A DNA stretch of 64,000 nt from Massilia sp. IC2-278 (GTDB taxonomy: Bacteria; Pseudomonadota; Gammaproteobacteria; Burkholderiales; Burkholderiaceae_D): contig NZ_JAJFES010000007.1 of NCBI RefSeq assembly GCF_020708045.1, positions 62,001-126,000 on the forward strand, read 5' to 3'. Shown piece by piece: positions 30,568 through 39,900 of the stretch. Made by a program: the position numbers and the translations under genes. How positions within the stretch are numbered: the first letter of the stretch is position 1; each line of letters opens with the position of its first letter. Below the pieces are notes generated by a model. The model searched no databases. It was not told where the DNA came from and saw nothing but the letters and a program-made list of their open reading frames with translations.

Positions 30568-32376
30568 TTATTGGGTCAGCAGGCGCACGTCGACGATCTC
30601 GAAGCGATAGTCGCCCGGCTGCGGACCGGCGTTGAATCCTAACATGGTCAAGGTGGCCGGATCGATGCCTTTCAGCTCACGCAGCGGCACCGTCACCTCG
30701 GTCCATTCGGGGCCTGCCGTAAAGGCCTTCGCACCCGGGATCTGCACGCCCTGCGACATGGCGATCATCTGGTAAGCCTTGCCGTCGCCGCGCACCTTGA
30801 AGCGCACCGCTTTCACGGTGCTGAAGTCGACGGACTGCATCGGCTGCGTGCCCGGCATGAAGGCCAGCCCAGCCCAGGCGAAGGGCAGGCCCGGCGCCAC
30901 TTTCGCATCGATCGCCAGCGGCACCTGGCCGTCGGCCAGCGCCTGGCCCGGGGTCAGCGTCACGGTCGATTTGCCGCCCGCAAAACTGTCGGTGGACGCG
31001 CTCCAGCCCATGCCGATCGGGCTGGCCAGGCGCTGCGTGCTGAACTGGCTGATGCGGCCATCCGGCGGCAACGCCAGCGCCTTGCCGCCACCGCCCGGCC
31101 GGGTCTCCTGCGCCGCCTTGGCTACGCGCTGGCGCTGGCTGTCGCGCAGGCCGTTGGCGCTGTCGCCATCTTTCCAGACCTCGACGATGCGGCGCGTGGC
31201 CAGGATGTCGGCCGCCGGGTTGCCCTCGACCAGCAGCAGGTCGGCCTTGTAGCCCTGCTCGATACGCCCGCGCTTGCCCAGCTTGAACACCTGGGCCGGC
31301 ACGCTGGTGGCCGCCGCCAGCGCCTGCGCCGGCGTGAGGCCGGCGTCCACCAGCGCCTTCAGTTCGCGGTGCATGCTCACGCCGTACTGGGTGCCGGGGT
31401 TGCCGGCATCGGTCCCGGCCAGCACCGGCACGCCGGCCCTGACCAGGGCCGCGGTGACGGCCTTCGGCGCGGCCAGCAGCTCGGCGCGCTCCTTGTTGCC
31501 GTAGCGCGCCTTCAGGGGCGCCTGCGCATCCTTGCCGAGCAGGCCGGCCAGGCTGGCGTTCGCCAGCAGGTCGTCGCCGCGCCAGCCCGCCATGCTTTCC
31601 AGGACCGTGAAGGTCGGGATCACGAAGGCGCCCTTGCTGCGCGCCAGCCGCGCCAGGCCCTCCGCGTCGGCGGAGGATGCAGGGAACAGGTGCACCAGGC
31701 CGTCGGCACCGGCTTCCAGCACGGCGCGCGCATCCCCCTCGTTGCCGATGTGGACCACGGCCAGCTTGCCGCGCAGGTGGGCCGCATCGATCACCGCCCT
31801 GGCCGTGACCAGGCTGATCGACTGCATGCCGTAGCCGCCGCCCATCACGATCTTGATGAAGTCCGATCCCTCGGCGATGCGGGCGTCGACAAAGGCCTGG
31901 GCCTGCTCCGGCCCGGTAATCGTGGGGATGGGCACGCCGAACTGGGTGCCGTGGCCGTTCGGCGCGGTAACCAGGGTGCCGGCCGAGAACAAATCGGCGT
32001 GGTCGTGGCGGCTGCCCTGCGCCATCTCCTGCTTGGCCTGTTTCATCAGGCGCACGTCGGTGAACATGTCGACCTGGGTCGTCACGCCGAACAGCACCGG
32101 CAGCTCCTGCCAGCGGAAGGTGTGGGTGTGGGCGTCGATCAGGCCGGGCAGCAGGGTGCGGCCGGCGCCGCTCACGATGCGCGCGCCCTGCGGCGGCGTA
32201 CCGCGGAAATCGGCATCGAGGATGGTGGCGCCGTCGAACAGCACGGAACGGCGCTCGTGCACGGCCTTGCCGTCGAAGACGCGCACGTCCTGCACCAGGG
32301 TGGCGGCGGCCAGGGCAAAGGAGCTGGTGGCCAGGCCGGCGCACAGCAGCAGGGTTTTCAGGGCGGTGGGTTTCAT
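30568..32376 (-). CDS. Secreted amidohydrolase with C-terminal CIA30-like domain
   Basis: Protein of 602 residues with a signal peptide (residues 1-22, ending SFALAA). Residues about 25-400 form an imidazolonepropionase-type amidohydrolase: metal motif HTHTF in LLPGLIDAHTH, carboxylysine candidate in SDFIKIVMGGG, VVHIGNEGD, DGLVHLFP and GTDAGNPGT. Residues about 445-602 resemble a CIA30/NADH-ubiquinone intermediate-like beta-sandwich (VKAVRFKVRGDGKAYQMIAMSQG, WTEVTVPLRELKG, FRFEIVDVRL-like end). The substrate is unknown; relatives include dipeptidases and Xaa-Pro hydrolases. Start ATG 32376, after GGAGA. It heads an operon with the kinase-regulator pair. Confidence 0.87.
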   Translation of the reverse strand: MKPTALKTLLLCAGLATSSFALAAATLVQDVRVFDGKAVHERRSVLFDGATILDADFRGTPPQGARIVSGAGRTLLPGLIDAHTHTFRWQELPVLFGVTTQVDMFTDVRLMKQAKQEMAQGSRHDHADLFSAGTLVTAPNGHGTQFGVPIPTITGPEQAQAFVDARIAEGSDFIKIVMGGGYGMQSISLVTARAVIDAAHLRGKLAVVHIGNEGDARAVLEAGADGLVHLFPASSADAEGLARLARSKGAFVIPTFTVLESMAGWRGDDLLANASLAGLLGKDAQAPLKARYGNKERAELLAAPKAVTAALVRAGVPVLAGTDAGNPGTQYGVSMHRELKALVDAGLTPAQALAAATSVPAQVFKLGKRGRIEQGYKADLLLVEGNPAADILATRRIVEVWKDGDSANGLRDSQRQRVAKAAQETRPGGGGKALALPPDGRISQFSTQRLASPIGMGWSASTDSFAGGKSTVTLTPGQALADGQVPLAIDAKVAPGLPFAWAGLAFMPGTQPMQSVDFSTVKAVRFKVRGDGKAYQMIAMSQGVQIPGAKAFTAGPEWTEVTVPLRELKGIDPATLTMLGFNAGPQPGDYRFEIVDVRLLTQ

Positions 32377-32550
32377 CGGTCTCTCCGGTGGGTGGGTGTG
32401 AGACCAGTATGCGAAAACCGGCACTGGCGCGACAGAAGCAGCTGCCACCAGTTTTACCTGACAAATGTCATAGGGTCGGACGCCGGCATGACAATGGTAT
32501 CGTGGCTATCCCATCCATTTCCGGCGCGCTCCATGGCCTACCCTCGTCCC

Positions 32551-34047
32551 ATGCCATCCCTGCTCCAGCGCGTTTGCATGCCGATCATGGCTGCGCTGGC
32601 CGCGGCTGCACCCATGGCGGCGGCCGAGCTGCCCGCCACGCCCGCCGCATGGCGCGCCGCCGCCGGCGCCGACATCGAGGCCGCCGTGCAGGTCACGCGC
32701 ACCAACCATCCGGGCATGCACGATCCGCGCAACCCGGCCTTCGCGGCCCATCTCGATGCCGCGCACCGCCATGGCCTGCAGCTCGCCGGCCAGGTGAAGG
32801 ACATGGCCGGCTACGTGGCCGCGGTGGATGGCTTCAATACCCGCATCGGCGATGGCCATGCCGGGCTGGCGGTACGCATCGACAAGGCGCTGTTGCCGAA
32901 GCCGCGCTGGCCCGGCTTCGTTACCGTGTGGCGCGGCGATGGCCTTTACGTGCACACGGCCACGGCCGCGCAGCCCGCGCCGGGGAGCAAGCTGCTGGCC
33001 TGCGACGGCAAGCCGGCCGAGGACCTGATCCGGACAAACGTGTTCGCTTTCCAGGGCCGGGTGGCCGAGGCCGGGCAATGGTGGTCGGATGCGCGCAACC
33101 TGTTCATCGATACGCACAACCCTTTTGTCGTGCGGCCGCGGCACTGCAGCTTCGCGCTTGACGGCAAGCTGACGCAGCACGCGCTGGCCTGGCGCGACAT
33201 CGGCGCCGAGGCCGAGCGCCTGCTTGCCGCAAGCAGCGACGGCGACGCCCGCGGCGTCGGCATGAGCGAGCCAAGGAAGAACCTGTACTGGATGTCGATG
33301 CCGACGTTTCATCCGGACGAAGCCGAACGCAATGCCTACCGGGCCGTGAACCGCAGGATCGTCGCGGACCGTGCCCGCTACCTGGCTGCCGATGCCGTCG
33401 TGGTCGACCTGCGCAAGAACGGCGGCGGCTCGTCGAGCTGGGCCAGGGAGTTCGCGCGGGCGCTGTGGGGCGCAGCGCGTGTCGACGCCGCGATGGCGGC
33501 CTTTTCGGCGAATACCGAGGTCTGGTGGCGCGCCTCGCTCGGAAATACCGACTACGTGGCCTGGATGGCCGGGGAACTGGACCGGCAGGGGCAGGCGGAA
33601 GGCGCCGCCTGGGCCCGGACGCAGGCCGAAGGCATGCGCGCGGCACTCGGGCGCGGCGCGCCCTTCCACGTCGAGCGGCGCGCAGCGGATGCTGGCGCCG
33701 CGCCGGCGGCGGGCGCGGAACCGCCGTTCAGTCAGCCCCTGTATGTCGTGGTGCCCGGCGACTGCGCCAGCGCCTGCCTCGATGCCCTCGATGTCTTCAC
33801 CCGTTTCCCGAACACGCGCCTGGTCGGCGCCCCGAGTTCGGCCGACTCGCGCTACATGGAAGTGCGCCGCGAGAACCTGGCCTCGGGGCTGGCGGCCGTG
33901 CGGGTGCCGAACAAGATGTACGTGAACCGTGGCCGCACCGATGGCAAGGTCTACCAGCCGGACATCCCGGTGACCGCGGTGGCGTGGACGATGCAGTCCT
34001 TGTTGAAAGTGATCGAGCGCGACCTGGCTGCGCGCCAGGCGCGCTGA
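32551..34047 (+). CDS. S41-type (C-terminal processing peptidase-like) secreted protein
   Basis: Exported protein of 498 residues. A signal peptide (ending APMAAA) is followed by a long N-terminal domain and an S41-like core: VVVDLRKNGGGSSSWAREFA (the D-x-R-x-N-x-GG motif), then LYVVVPGDCASACLDALDVF, where the CASAC serine is the likely nucleophile, and LVGAPSSADSRYMEVRR. This matches the group of S41 proteins with no obvious PDZ domain. Substrate unknown. The start is uncertain: ATG 32551 and ATG 32533 both precede the signal peptide and neither has a clear Shine-Dalgarno. Divergent from the amidohydrolase gene. Confidence 0.8.
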   Translation: MPSLLQRVCMPIMAALAAAAPMAAAELPATPAAWRAAAGADIEAAVQVTRTNHPGMHDPRNPAFAAHLDAAHRHGLQLAGQVKDMAGYVAAVDGFNTRIGDGHAGLAVRIDKALLPKPRWPGFVTVWRGDGLYVHTATAAQPAPGSKLLACDGKPAEDLIRTNVFAFQGRVAEAGQWWSDARNLFIDTHNPFVVRPRHCSFALDGKLTQHALAWRDIGAEAERLLAASSDGDARGVGMSEPRKNLYWMSMPTFHPDEAERNAYRAVNRRIVADRARYLAADAVVVDLRKNGGGSSSWAREFARALWGAARVDAAMAAFSANTEVWWRASLGNTDYVAWMAGELDRQGQAEGAAWARTQAEGMRAALGRGAPFHVERRAADAGAAPAAGAEPPFSQPLYVVVPGDCASACLDALDVFTRFPNTRLVGAPSSADSRYMEVRRENLASGLAAVRVPNKMYVNRGRTDGKVYQPDIPVTAVAWTMQSLLKVIERDLAARQAR

Positions 34048-34064
34048 GAGGCTGTCAGGTGCGC

Positions 34065-34161
34065 GGACGCTGGCGCGCCAAATGGCGGTCGAGGGCGTTG
34101 GCGCGCTTAGCGCTCGATCGGACGCTGGCGCGCCAGGTGCCGATCGAGTGCATTGGCAAAC
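34065..34161. repeat. Degenerate tandem duplication at the yaiI 3' end
   Basis: GGACGCTGGCGCGCCA occurs at 34065-34080 and 34120-34135, followed by 26 bp that agree at 16 positions. The second copy is the 3' end of the coding sequence; the first lies outside it, offset by 55 bp and so out of frame. Confidence 0.7.
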
Positions 34162-34565
34162 CTCTGGCGGTCGGCCTGGCTGAAGGCCGCCGGCCCGCCG
34201 GTGTCGACGCCGCCGCTGCGCAGTTCTTCCATGAAGGCGCGCATGGTCAGTTGCTGGGCGATGGTGTCTTTCGTGTAGAAGTCGCCGCGCGGGTTCAGCG
34301 CGAAGCCGCCCTTCTCCAGCACCTGCGCCGCCAGCGGAATGTCGCCGGTAACGACCAGGTCGCCGGCAGCCAGGCGTTCGACGATCTCGGCATCGGCCAC
34401 GTCCGCCCCGCTCGGCACCTGCAGCGCACGGATGAACTTCGAGCCGGGTACGCGCATCAACTGGTTCGCCACCAGCGTGACCTGGATCTGCGTGCGCTCG
34501 GCCACCCGGTACAGGATGTCCTTGATCACGCCGGGGCAGGCGTCGGCGTCGACCCAGATCTGCAT
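34107..34565 (-). CDS. YaiI/YqxD (DUF188) family protein
   Basis: Protein of 152 residues of the DUF188 family, a PIN-like fold of unknown role. Seen: [16 protein letters not shown] at the N-terminus, [35 protein letters not shown] (acidic residues as in PIN-type nucleases), [10 protein letters not shown] and a conserved helical end. Start at ATG 34565, which overlaps the ruvB stop (TGATG), so it is translationally coupled to ruvB. No metal-dependent activity has been proven for the family to my knowledge. Confidence 0.92.
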   Translation of the reverse strand: MQIWVDADACPGVIKDILYRVAERTQIQVTLVANQLMRVPGSKFIRALQVPSGADVADAEIVERLAAGDLVVTGDIPLAAQVLEKGGFALNPRGDFYTKDTIAQQLTMRAFMEELRSGGVDTGGPAAFSQADRQRFANALDRHLARQRPIER

Positions 34566-35626
34566 CACTGGAGATTATCCCAGAGGTCGCCGGTGGGGCT
34601 GATGCGCGGCGCGGCCACGCCGAAGTGCTGGTAGGCGGCCGGGGTGGCGATGCGTCCGCGCGGGGTGCGCTGCAGGTAACCCTGCTGGATCAGGTAGGGT
34701 TCGAGCACGTCCTCGATGGTGTCGGCCGCTTCGCCGATGGCGGCGGCCAGGTTGCCGATGCCCACCGGCCCGCCGCTGAACTTGAACAATACCGCTTCCA
34801 GGAGCTTACGGTCCATGACGTCGAAGCCGACCGAGTCGACGTCGAGCATCTTCAGGGCGCGGTCGGCGATGTCCTTGGTGATCTCGCCGTTGCCCTTCAC
34901 TTCCGCGTAGTCGCGCACGCGGCGCAGCAGGCGGTTGGCGATACGCGGCGTGCCGCGTGCGCGCATCGCCACTTCGCGCGCGCCCTCTTCGTTGATCGGC
35001 GCTTCCAGCAGATGCGCGCTGCGGGTGACGATCTTGGTCAGCTCCTCGACGTTGTAGAACTCGAGGCGGGCGACGATGCCGAAGCGGTCGCGCAGCGGGT
35101 TGGTCAGCATGCCGGCGCGCGTGGTGGCGCCGACCAGCGTGAACGGCTGCAGGTCGAGTTTCACCGAACGCGCGGCAGGACCCTCGCCGATCAGGATGTC
35201 GATCTGGTAGTCTTCCAGCGCCGGATACAGGATTTCCTCGACCACCGGCGACAGGCGGTGGATCTCGTCGATGAACAGCACGTCGTTCGGTTCGAGGTTG
35301 GTGAGGATGGCGGCCAGGTCGCCCGGGCGCTCCAGCACCGGGCCGGAAGTCTGGCGCAAATTCACGCCCATCTCGCGCGCGATGATGTGGGCCAGCGTGG
35401 TTTTACCGAGGCCCGGGGGGCCGAACAGCAGCGTGTGGTCGAGCGCTTCGCGGCGCTTGCGCGCGGCGGAGATGAAGATTTCGAGCTGGTCGCGGATCTT
35501 GGCCTGGCCGACGTATTCGTCCAGCTGTTTCGGGCGCAAGGCGCGTTCGATCGCCTCCTCGTTGGGCGAGGCCGGCGCCGCGTCGATGACCCGCTGCTCG
35601 GTGAAATTGTCGGTCTGGATGCTCAT
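34565..35626 (-). CDS. ruvB: Holliday junction branch migration ATPase RuvB
   Basis: Hexameric AAA+ motor of 353 residues that drives branch migration with RuvA. Seen: [19 protein letters not shown], Walker [15 protein letters not shown], Walker B FIDEIHRL, sensor and arginine-finger region [19 protein letters not shown], and the winged-helix C-terminus ([15 protein letters not shown]). It is 9 bp after ruvA and shares TGATG with yaiI. Confidence 0.98.
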   Translation of the reverse strand: MSIQTDNFTEQRVIDAAPASPNEEAIERALRPKQLDEYVGQAKIRDQLEIFISAARKRREALDHTLLFGPPGLGKTTLAHIIAREMGVNLRQTSGPVLERPGDLAAILTNLEPNDVLFIDEIHRLSPVVEEILYPALEDYQIDILIGEGPAARSVKLDLQPFTLVGATTRAGMLTNPLRDRFGIVARLEFYNVEELTKIVTRSAHLLEAPINEEGAREVAMRARGTPRIANRLLRRVRDYAEVKGNGEITKDIADRALKMLDVDSVGFDVMDRKLLEAVLFKFSGGPVGIGNLAAAIGEAADTIEDVLEPYLIQQGYLQRTPRGRIATPAAYQHFGVAAPRISPTGDLWDNLQ

Positions 35627-35635
35627 TGCTCGTCT

Positions 35636-36217
35636 TTATGCTTTGGACAACGCCTTCAGGGCGAACTTGATGCCGTCGGAAACGCTCGCGCCTTCGGGCA
35701 GGTTCTTGGTGGCGACCAGCGCTTCCTTGTCAGAATACCCCAAAGCGATCAGGGCGTTCATCACGTCGGCTTGCGTGTCGTCGCGCGGCGCGCCGCCGCC
35801 GACGATGCCGATGTCGGCGCCCAGCTTGCCCTTCAGTTCCAGCAGCAGGCGCTCGGCGGTCTTCTTGCCGATGCCGGGGATCTTCACCAGGCGGCCGGCT
35901 TCCTGCAGGGTCACGGCCTGGGCTAGGTCGGCCACCGACATGCCCGACAGGATGCCCAGCGCGGTGCGTGCGCCGACGCCGGTGATCTTGATCAACTGGC
36001 GGAACAGGGCGCGCTCGCTGGCGGTGCCGAAGCCGAACAGCAGGTGGGCATCCTCGCGGATCGCCTGGTGCGTGAACAGCACCACGCGCTCGCCGGTGTG
36101 CGGCAGGTTGTAATAGGTGCTCATCGGCACGTCGACTTCGTAGCCGACGCCATTGCAGTCCACCAGCAGTTGCGGCGGCACTTTTTCGAGCAGGATTCCG
36201 GAGATGCGACCAATCAT
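35636..36217 (-). CDS. ruvA: Holliday junction DNA-binding protein RuvA
   Basis: Tetrameric junction-binding protein of 193 residues. OB-fold N-terminus ([23 protein letters not shown]), helix-hairpin-helix region ([18 protein letters not shown] and [20 protein letters not shown]) and the C-terminal RuvB-binding domain ([16 protein letters not shown]). Between ruvC (32 bp gap) and ruvB (9 bp gap). Confidence 0.98.
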   Translation of the reverse strand: MIGRISGILLEKVPPQLLVDCNGVGYEVDVPMSTYYNLPHTGERVVLFTHQAIREDAHLLFGFGTASERALFRQLIKITGVGARTALGILSGMSVADLAQAVTLQEAGRLVKIPGIGKKTAERLLLELKGKLGADIGIVGGGAPRDDTQADVMNALIALGYSDKEALVATKNLPEGASVSDGIKFALKALSKA

Positions 36218-36249
36218 GTCGGGCCTTGTGTATTGTAGGGATGCGTGCG

Positions 36250-36786
36250 TTAGACGAGGCGGCCGCGTTTCATGCGCAGGCCGGTCAGCTGCGGACCGAT
36301 CGAGCCGATCAGCGCCAGCGTATCGTGGGTGTTCGCATGGCAGATGGCCACGCCCAGCGCATCGGCGGCGTCGGAGCCGGGCAAGCCGGGCAGCGTGAGC
36401 AGGCGCGAGACCATGTCCTGCACCTGCGGCTTGGCCGCCTTGCCGGTGCCGACCACGGCCTGCTTGATCTGGGTCGGCGAATACTCCGCCACGTCGAGAT
36501 CCGCGCTGACCAGGGCGCTGATGGCGGCGCCGCGCGCCTGCCCCAGCAGCAGCGTTGACTGCGGATTGACGTTGACGAACACCTTTTCGATGGCCGCGCA
36601 GGCCGGCTGGTAGGTCGCGACGATCTCGCGCACGCCATCGAGGATGATCTTCAGGCGCGGCGGCAATGCCCCTTCCAGACCGGTCTTGATGGTGCCCGAG
36701 GCGATGTAGCGCAGTTTGCTGCCGTGCTTTTCAATGACGCCAAAGCCGGTCGTGCGCAAGCCAGGGTCGATGCCGAGAATAATCAT
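36250..36786 (-). CDS. ruvC: Holliday junction resolvase RuvC
   Basis: Dimeric endonuclease of 178 residues that resolves Holliday junctions. Catalytic acids are visible: Asp in [14 protein letters not shown] near residue 7, Glu in [11 protein letters not shown], and the C-terminal pair in [15 protein letters not shown]. First gene of ruvC-ruvA-ruvB-yaiI. It starts at the edge of the AT-rich insert, so its original upstream context (purH, in related genomes) has been displaced by about 3.7 kb. Confidence 0.98.
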   Translation of the reverse strand: MIILGIDPGLRTTGFGVIEKHGSKLRYIASGTIKTGLEGALPPRLKIILDGVREIVATYQPACAAIEKVFVNVNPQSTLLLGQARGAAISALVSADLDVAEYSPTQIKQAVVGTGKAAKPQVQDMVSRLLTLPGLPGSDAADALGVAICHANTHDTLALIGSIGPQLTGLRMKRGRLV

Positions 36787-36995
36787 TATCGAATGTTATA
36801 CCGGACGCTAAAGTTTGTGGCAAAAATACTGTAGATAAACACAGTTCAAGGTAGATTTGTTGCCATTTTGAAACCTCAACCATTACATTGTTGCTTTTAT
36901 TGCACTAAAAATACATAAGTTATGTACGCCTACCCAGCATCTTGCCAATAAGAAAAAACCGTAGCAGAATTACAATCAAACAACTATGAGGTGAG

Positions 36996-39900
36996 ATGGT
37001 GAGTAGGAATTTTCTGTATGACGTTTTTATTAGTTACGCATCTGAAGATCGAGATGTTGTTCGGAGTTTAGCCGACAAACTTAAAGCCGACGGCCTTAAA
37101 GTTTGGTTTGATTTATGGGAGTTACGAAGCATTTCCTCAAATGCGCACTTTCAAAGGCTTGCAATAAGCAATGGTCTAAAAAATTCCCGTACGTTACTTC
37201 TTTGTTTGTCAAAATCTCTATTCAAAAATGGTTCTGTACAGGCGGAGCAGTCTGCAATAATTTTTCGAGATCCTTTAAATGAAGGCCGACGATTAATCCC
37301 AATATTATTAGAAGAAGCTTCAGTTCCACCATGGCTAAGTGATTTGCTTCATGTTGATTGGCGCTATAGGTCAGAGCAGGCATACTTACAAATCCGCGAT
37401 GCCAGCTTGCCTCCGCGCAAAACCGTTATTGCTACCGCAGGAAGTGTTCCCCGGCTAAATCCATCGATCCCTGCACCAGTTGCTGTGCTATCGGGCAAGA
37501 CAATAAGAACATTTTCAATCAGTGATGAGGATCTTCTGTTTGCTACATTCGGGGGCGAGGTTTGGCGAATTGACAAATCATTAACAAGACTACCGGAATT
37601 GGTATGGAATCCTGGGGGCAGAATTACTTCAGTGACCGGAAAATTCAGCAATAATAACATTGCCGCCTGCCGAAACGGCAGTCTAATGTTGGCTTCCAAG
37701 TATTCTAGTGAAGGACGGAATTTAGTTGGACATGACGGCCCTGTATTAACTGTTGCATCACTCGATGAAAATGTTTTCTATTCCGGTGGAGCAGACGGTA
37801 CGGTACGAGCATGGAATTTTAAATCAGGCGCTCTGACTGAAGTATTTAGGGGCCATACGGGTGCGGTACGCGTAATTAACGTAAGTCAGAGACTTATCGT
37901 TTCTGGTGCTCACGACTCTACAGTTAGATTATGGAATCACGCCGGACAGTGCTTACGTGTTCTCGAGGGCCATACAGGCGAAGTTTCATCGCTGACATTA
38001 GCAAACGACGATAAGTTTCTAATAAGCGGAAGCAGAGACAACTCGATCAGAACCTGGGATGCAAGCACCGGTCTTTGTTATCAAGTACTAGAAGGCCATA
38101 CAGACTACATTGCAACGATCGCCCTTCATACTAATCAGCGACATGCATTAAGTGGTTCTGGCGACCGAACGTTAAGGTTGTGGGATCTAGCTACCGGACA
38201 TTGCTTAAGGGTATTAGATGGGCATCGTGGAGATATTGCTTATGTACGCTGGACTGGAGAAAATACAGCGATCTCTGGAGATGAGTTTGGCTTTCTAAGC
38301 TGGACGTTTAAAGGGATTGATTTTGCTTCTCTTCCTATTGGCGCCAATTCCAAAGAGGAGAACTCTGGTGAAGCTCAAATCCAGTACACGAACGCTAAAG
38401 TATTGTTAGTCGGTGAAAGTGGAGCGGGCAAATCTTCGCTATCAATAAGGCTGGCATCTAATCAGTGGGATCCGAATACAGATTCGACGATGGGCGCTTG
38501 GGCGACCCAATGGAAGCTTCCTGTAATATCGGAGCAAAACATAGAAAAAGAAATTTGGCTATGGGATTTCGGGGGGCAATCAGATCAGCGCCTGATTCAT
38601 CAATTGTATATGGCCGATGCAGCACTTGCCGTCTTAGTATTCAATGGACAAAAAGATGACTTGTTCGACTCCCTAGGGCAGTGGGATCGAGATGTTTGCC
38701 GTGCCTCACCGAACGGTTTAGCAAAAATTTTGGTAGCTGCGCGATCAGACGCTGGCGGGTTAAAATTTAGCCAAACACAGATTGATGATTTCGTAACTGA
38801 GCGTGGATTCAGTGCATATTTACAAACAAGCGCAAAAACTGGAGTAGGTTGCTCTGAACTTCGGCACGCTATTATTGAAAAAATCGATTGGGATCGCATT
38901 CCGTGGCGCTCCTCCCCAATATTATTTAAGCGTCTTAAAGATAAGATCGTACATCTCAAAGAAGCTGGACAAATTCTTATGCGCTTCAATGATCTTTCAA
39001 GCAGACTTAGGCTAGAACTAGATCATTCAGAAAGGAATTTCACGGACGAGCAACTTAGAGCAGTATTAAATCTTCTGTCGGGACCTGGAGTAGTTTCCGA
39101 ACTTGAATTTGGCGGATGGGTGTTGTTTAGACCAGAACTATTAAATGCTTATGGACAAGCACTAATCCGTACAATTCGCGATGATCCGAGTGAACTTGGA
39201 ACAATTGCAGAAGATCGCTTACTCAATGGCGATCTAAATCCAGATACCTTACCTGCAATACCAAAAGATGACGAACAATATATCCTGCTGGACTTACACA
39301 AACAATTAATTGCCAAAGGCCTATGTCTCCGGCAACCTACTACACAAGGAAATATCCTTGTATTGCCTGCGTTCTATCGTCGTCGCCGGCCGAATACTGC
39401 ATCTCTGCCCGCTGTATTAGTAACCTATGACTTTGATGGCTACTCAGACGAAATCCATGCAACATTAGTTGTGCATTTAGTACACACGAATCATTTCCGC
39501 CAAGAGAATCTGTGGCATGACGGTGCAGACTTTGTTACCCGAACTGCTCGTAAGAGAATCGGGATTAAATTTACTCCTCTAAGAGAGGGAAAAGGTCGTA
39601 TTGAGGTCTATGCAAATTTGGATATCGGCAATGGCCAACTTATTCAATTTATCGGCTATGTCCATGAGCATTTAAAACAGAAGGCAACAAATGTAAAGAG
39701 AACACGACACTATGTTTGCACTGGGTGCGGGACGCCTGTCGAGAGCCATATTGCAGTAGCAAAACGACTTGAGATGGGAAAGGACTATATTCTTTGCGGA
39801 GTATGCGAAGAAAAAGTACTACTTTGGGACGAACTAGAAGAGATATATAACAGCCCAAGCTCAAATGAAGAAGTCCGGAAGCTTGAGCAAAAAATCAGTA

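Noticed and set aside
31369..32550. Long upstream extension of the S41-type gene
   Set aside because: The frame stays open across the antisense amidohydrolase gene, but the extension has no domain and would bury the signal peptide.
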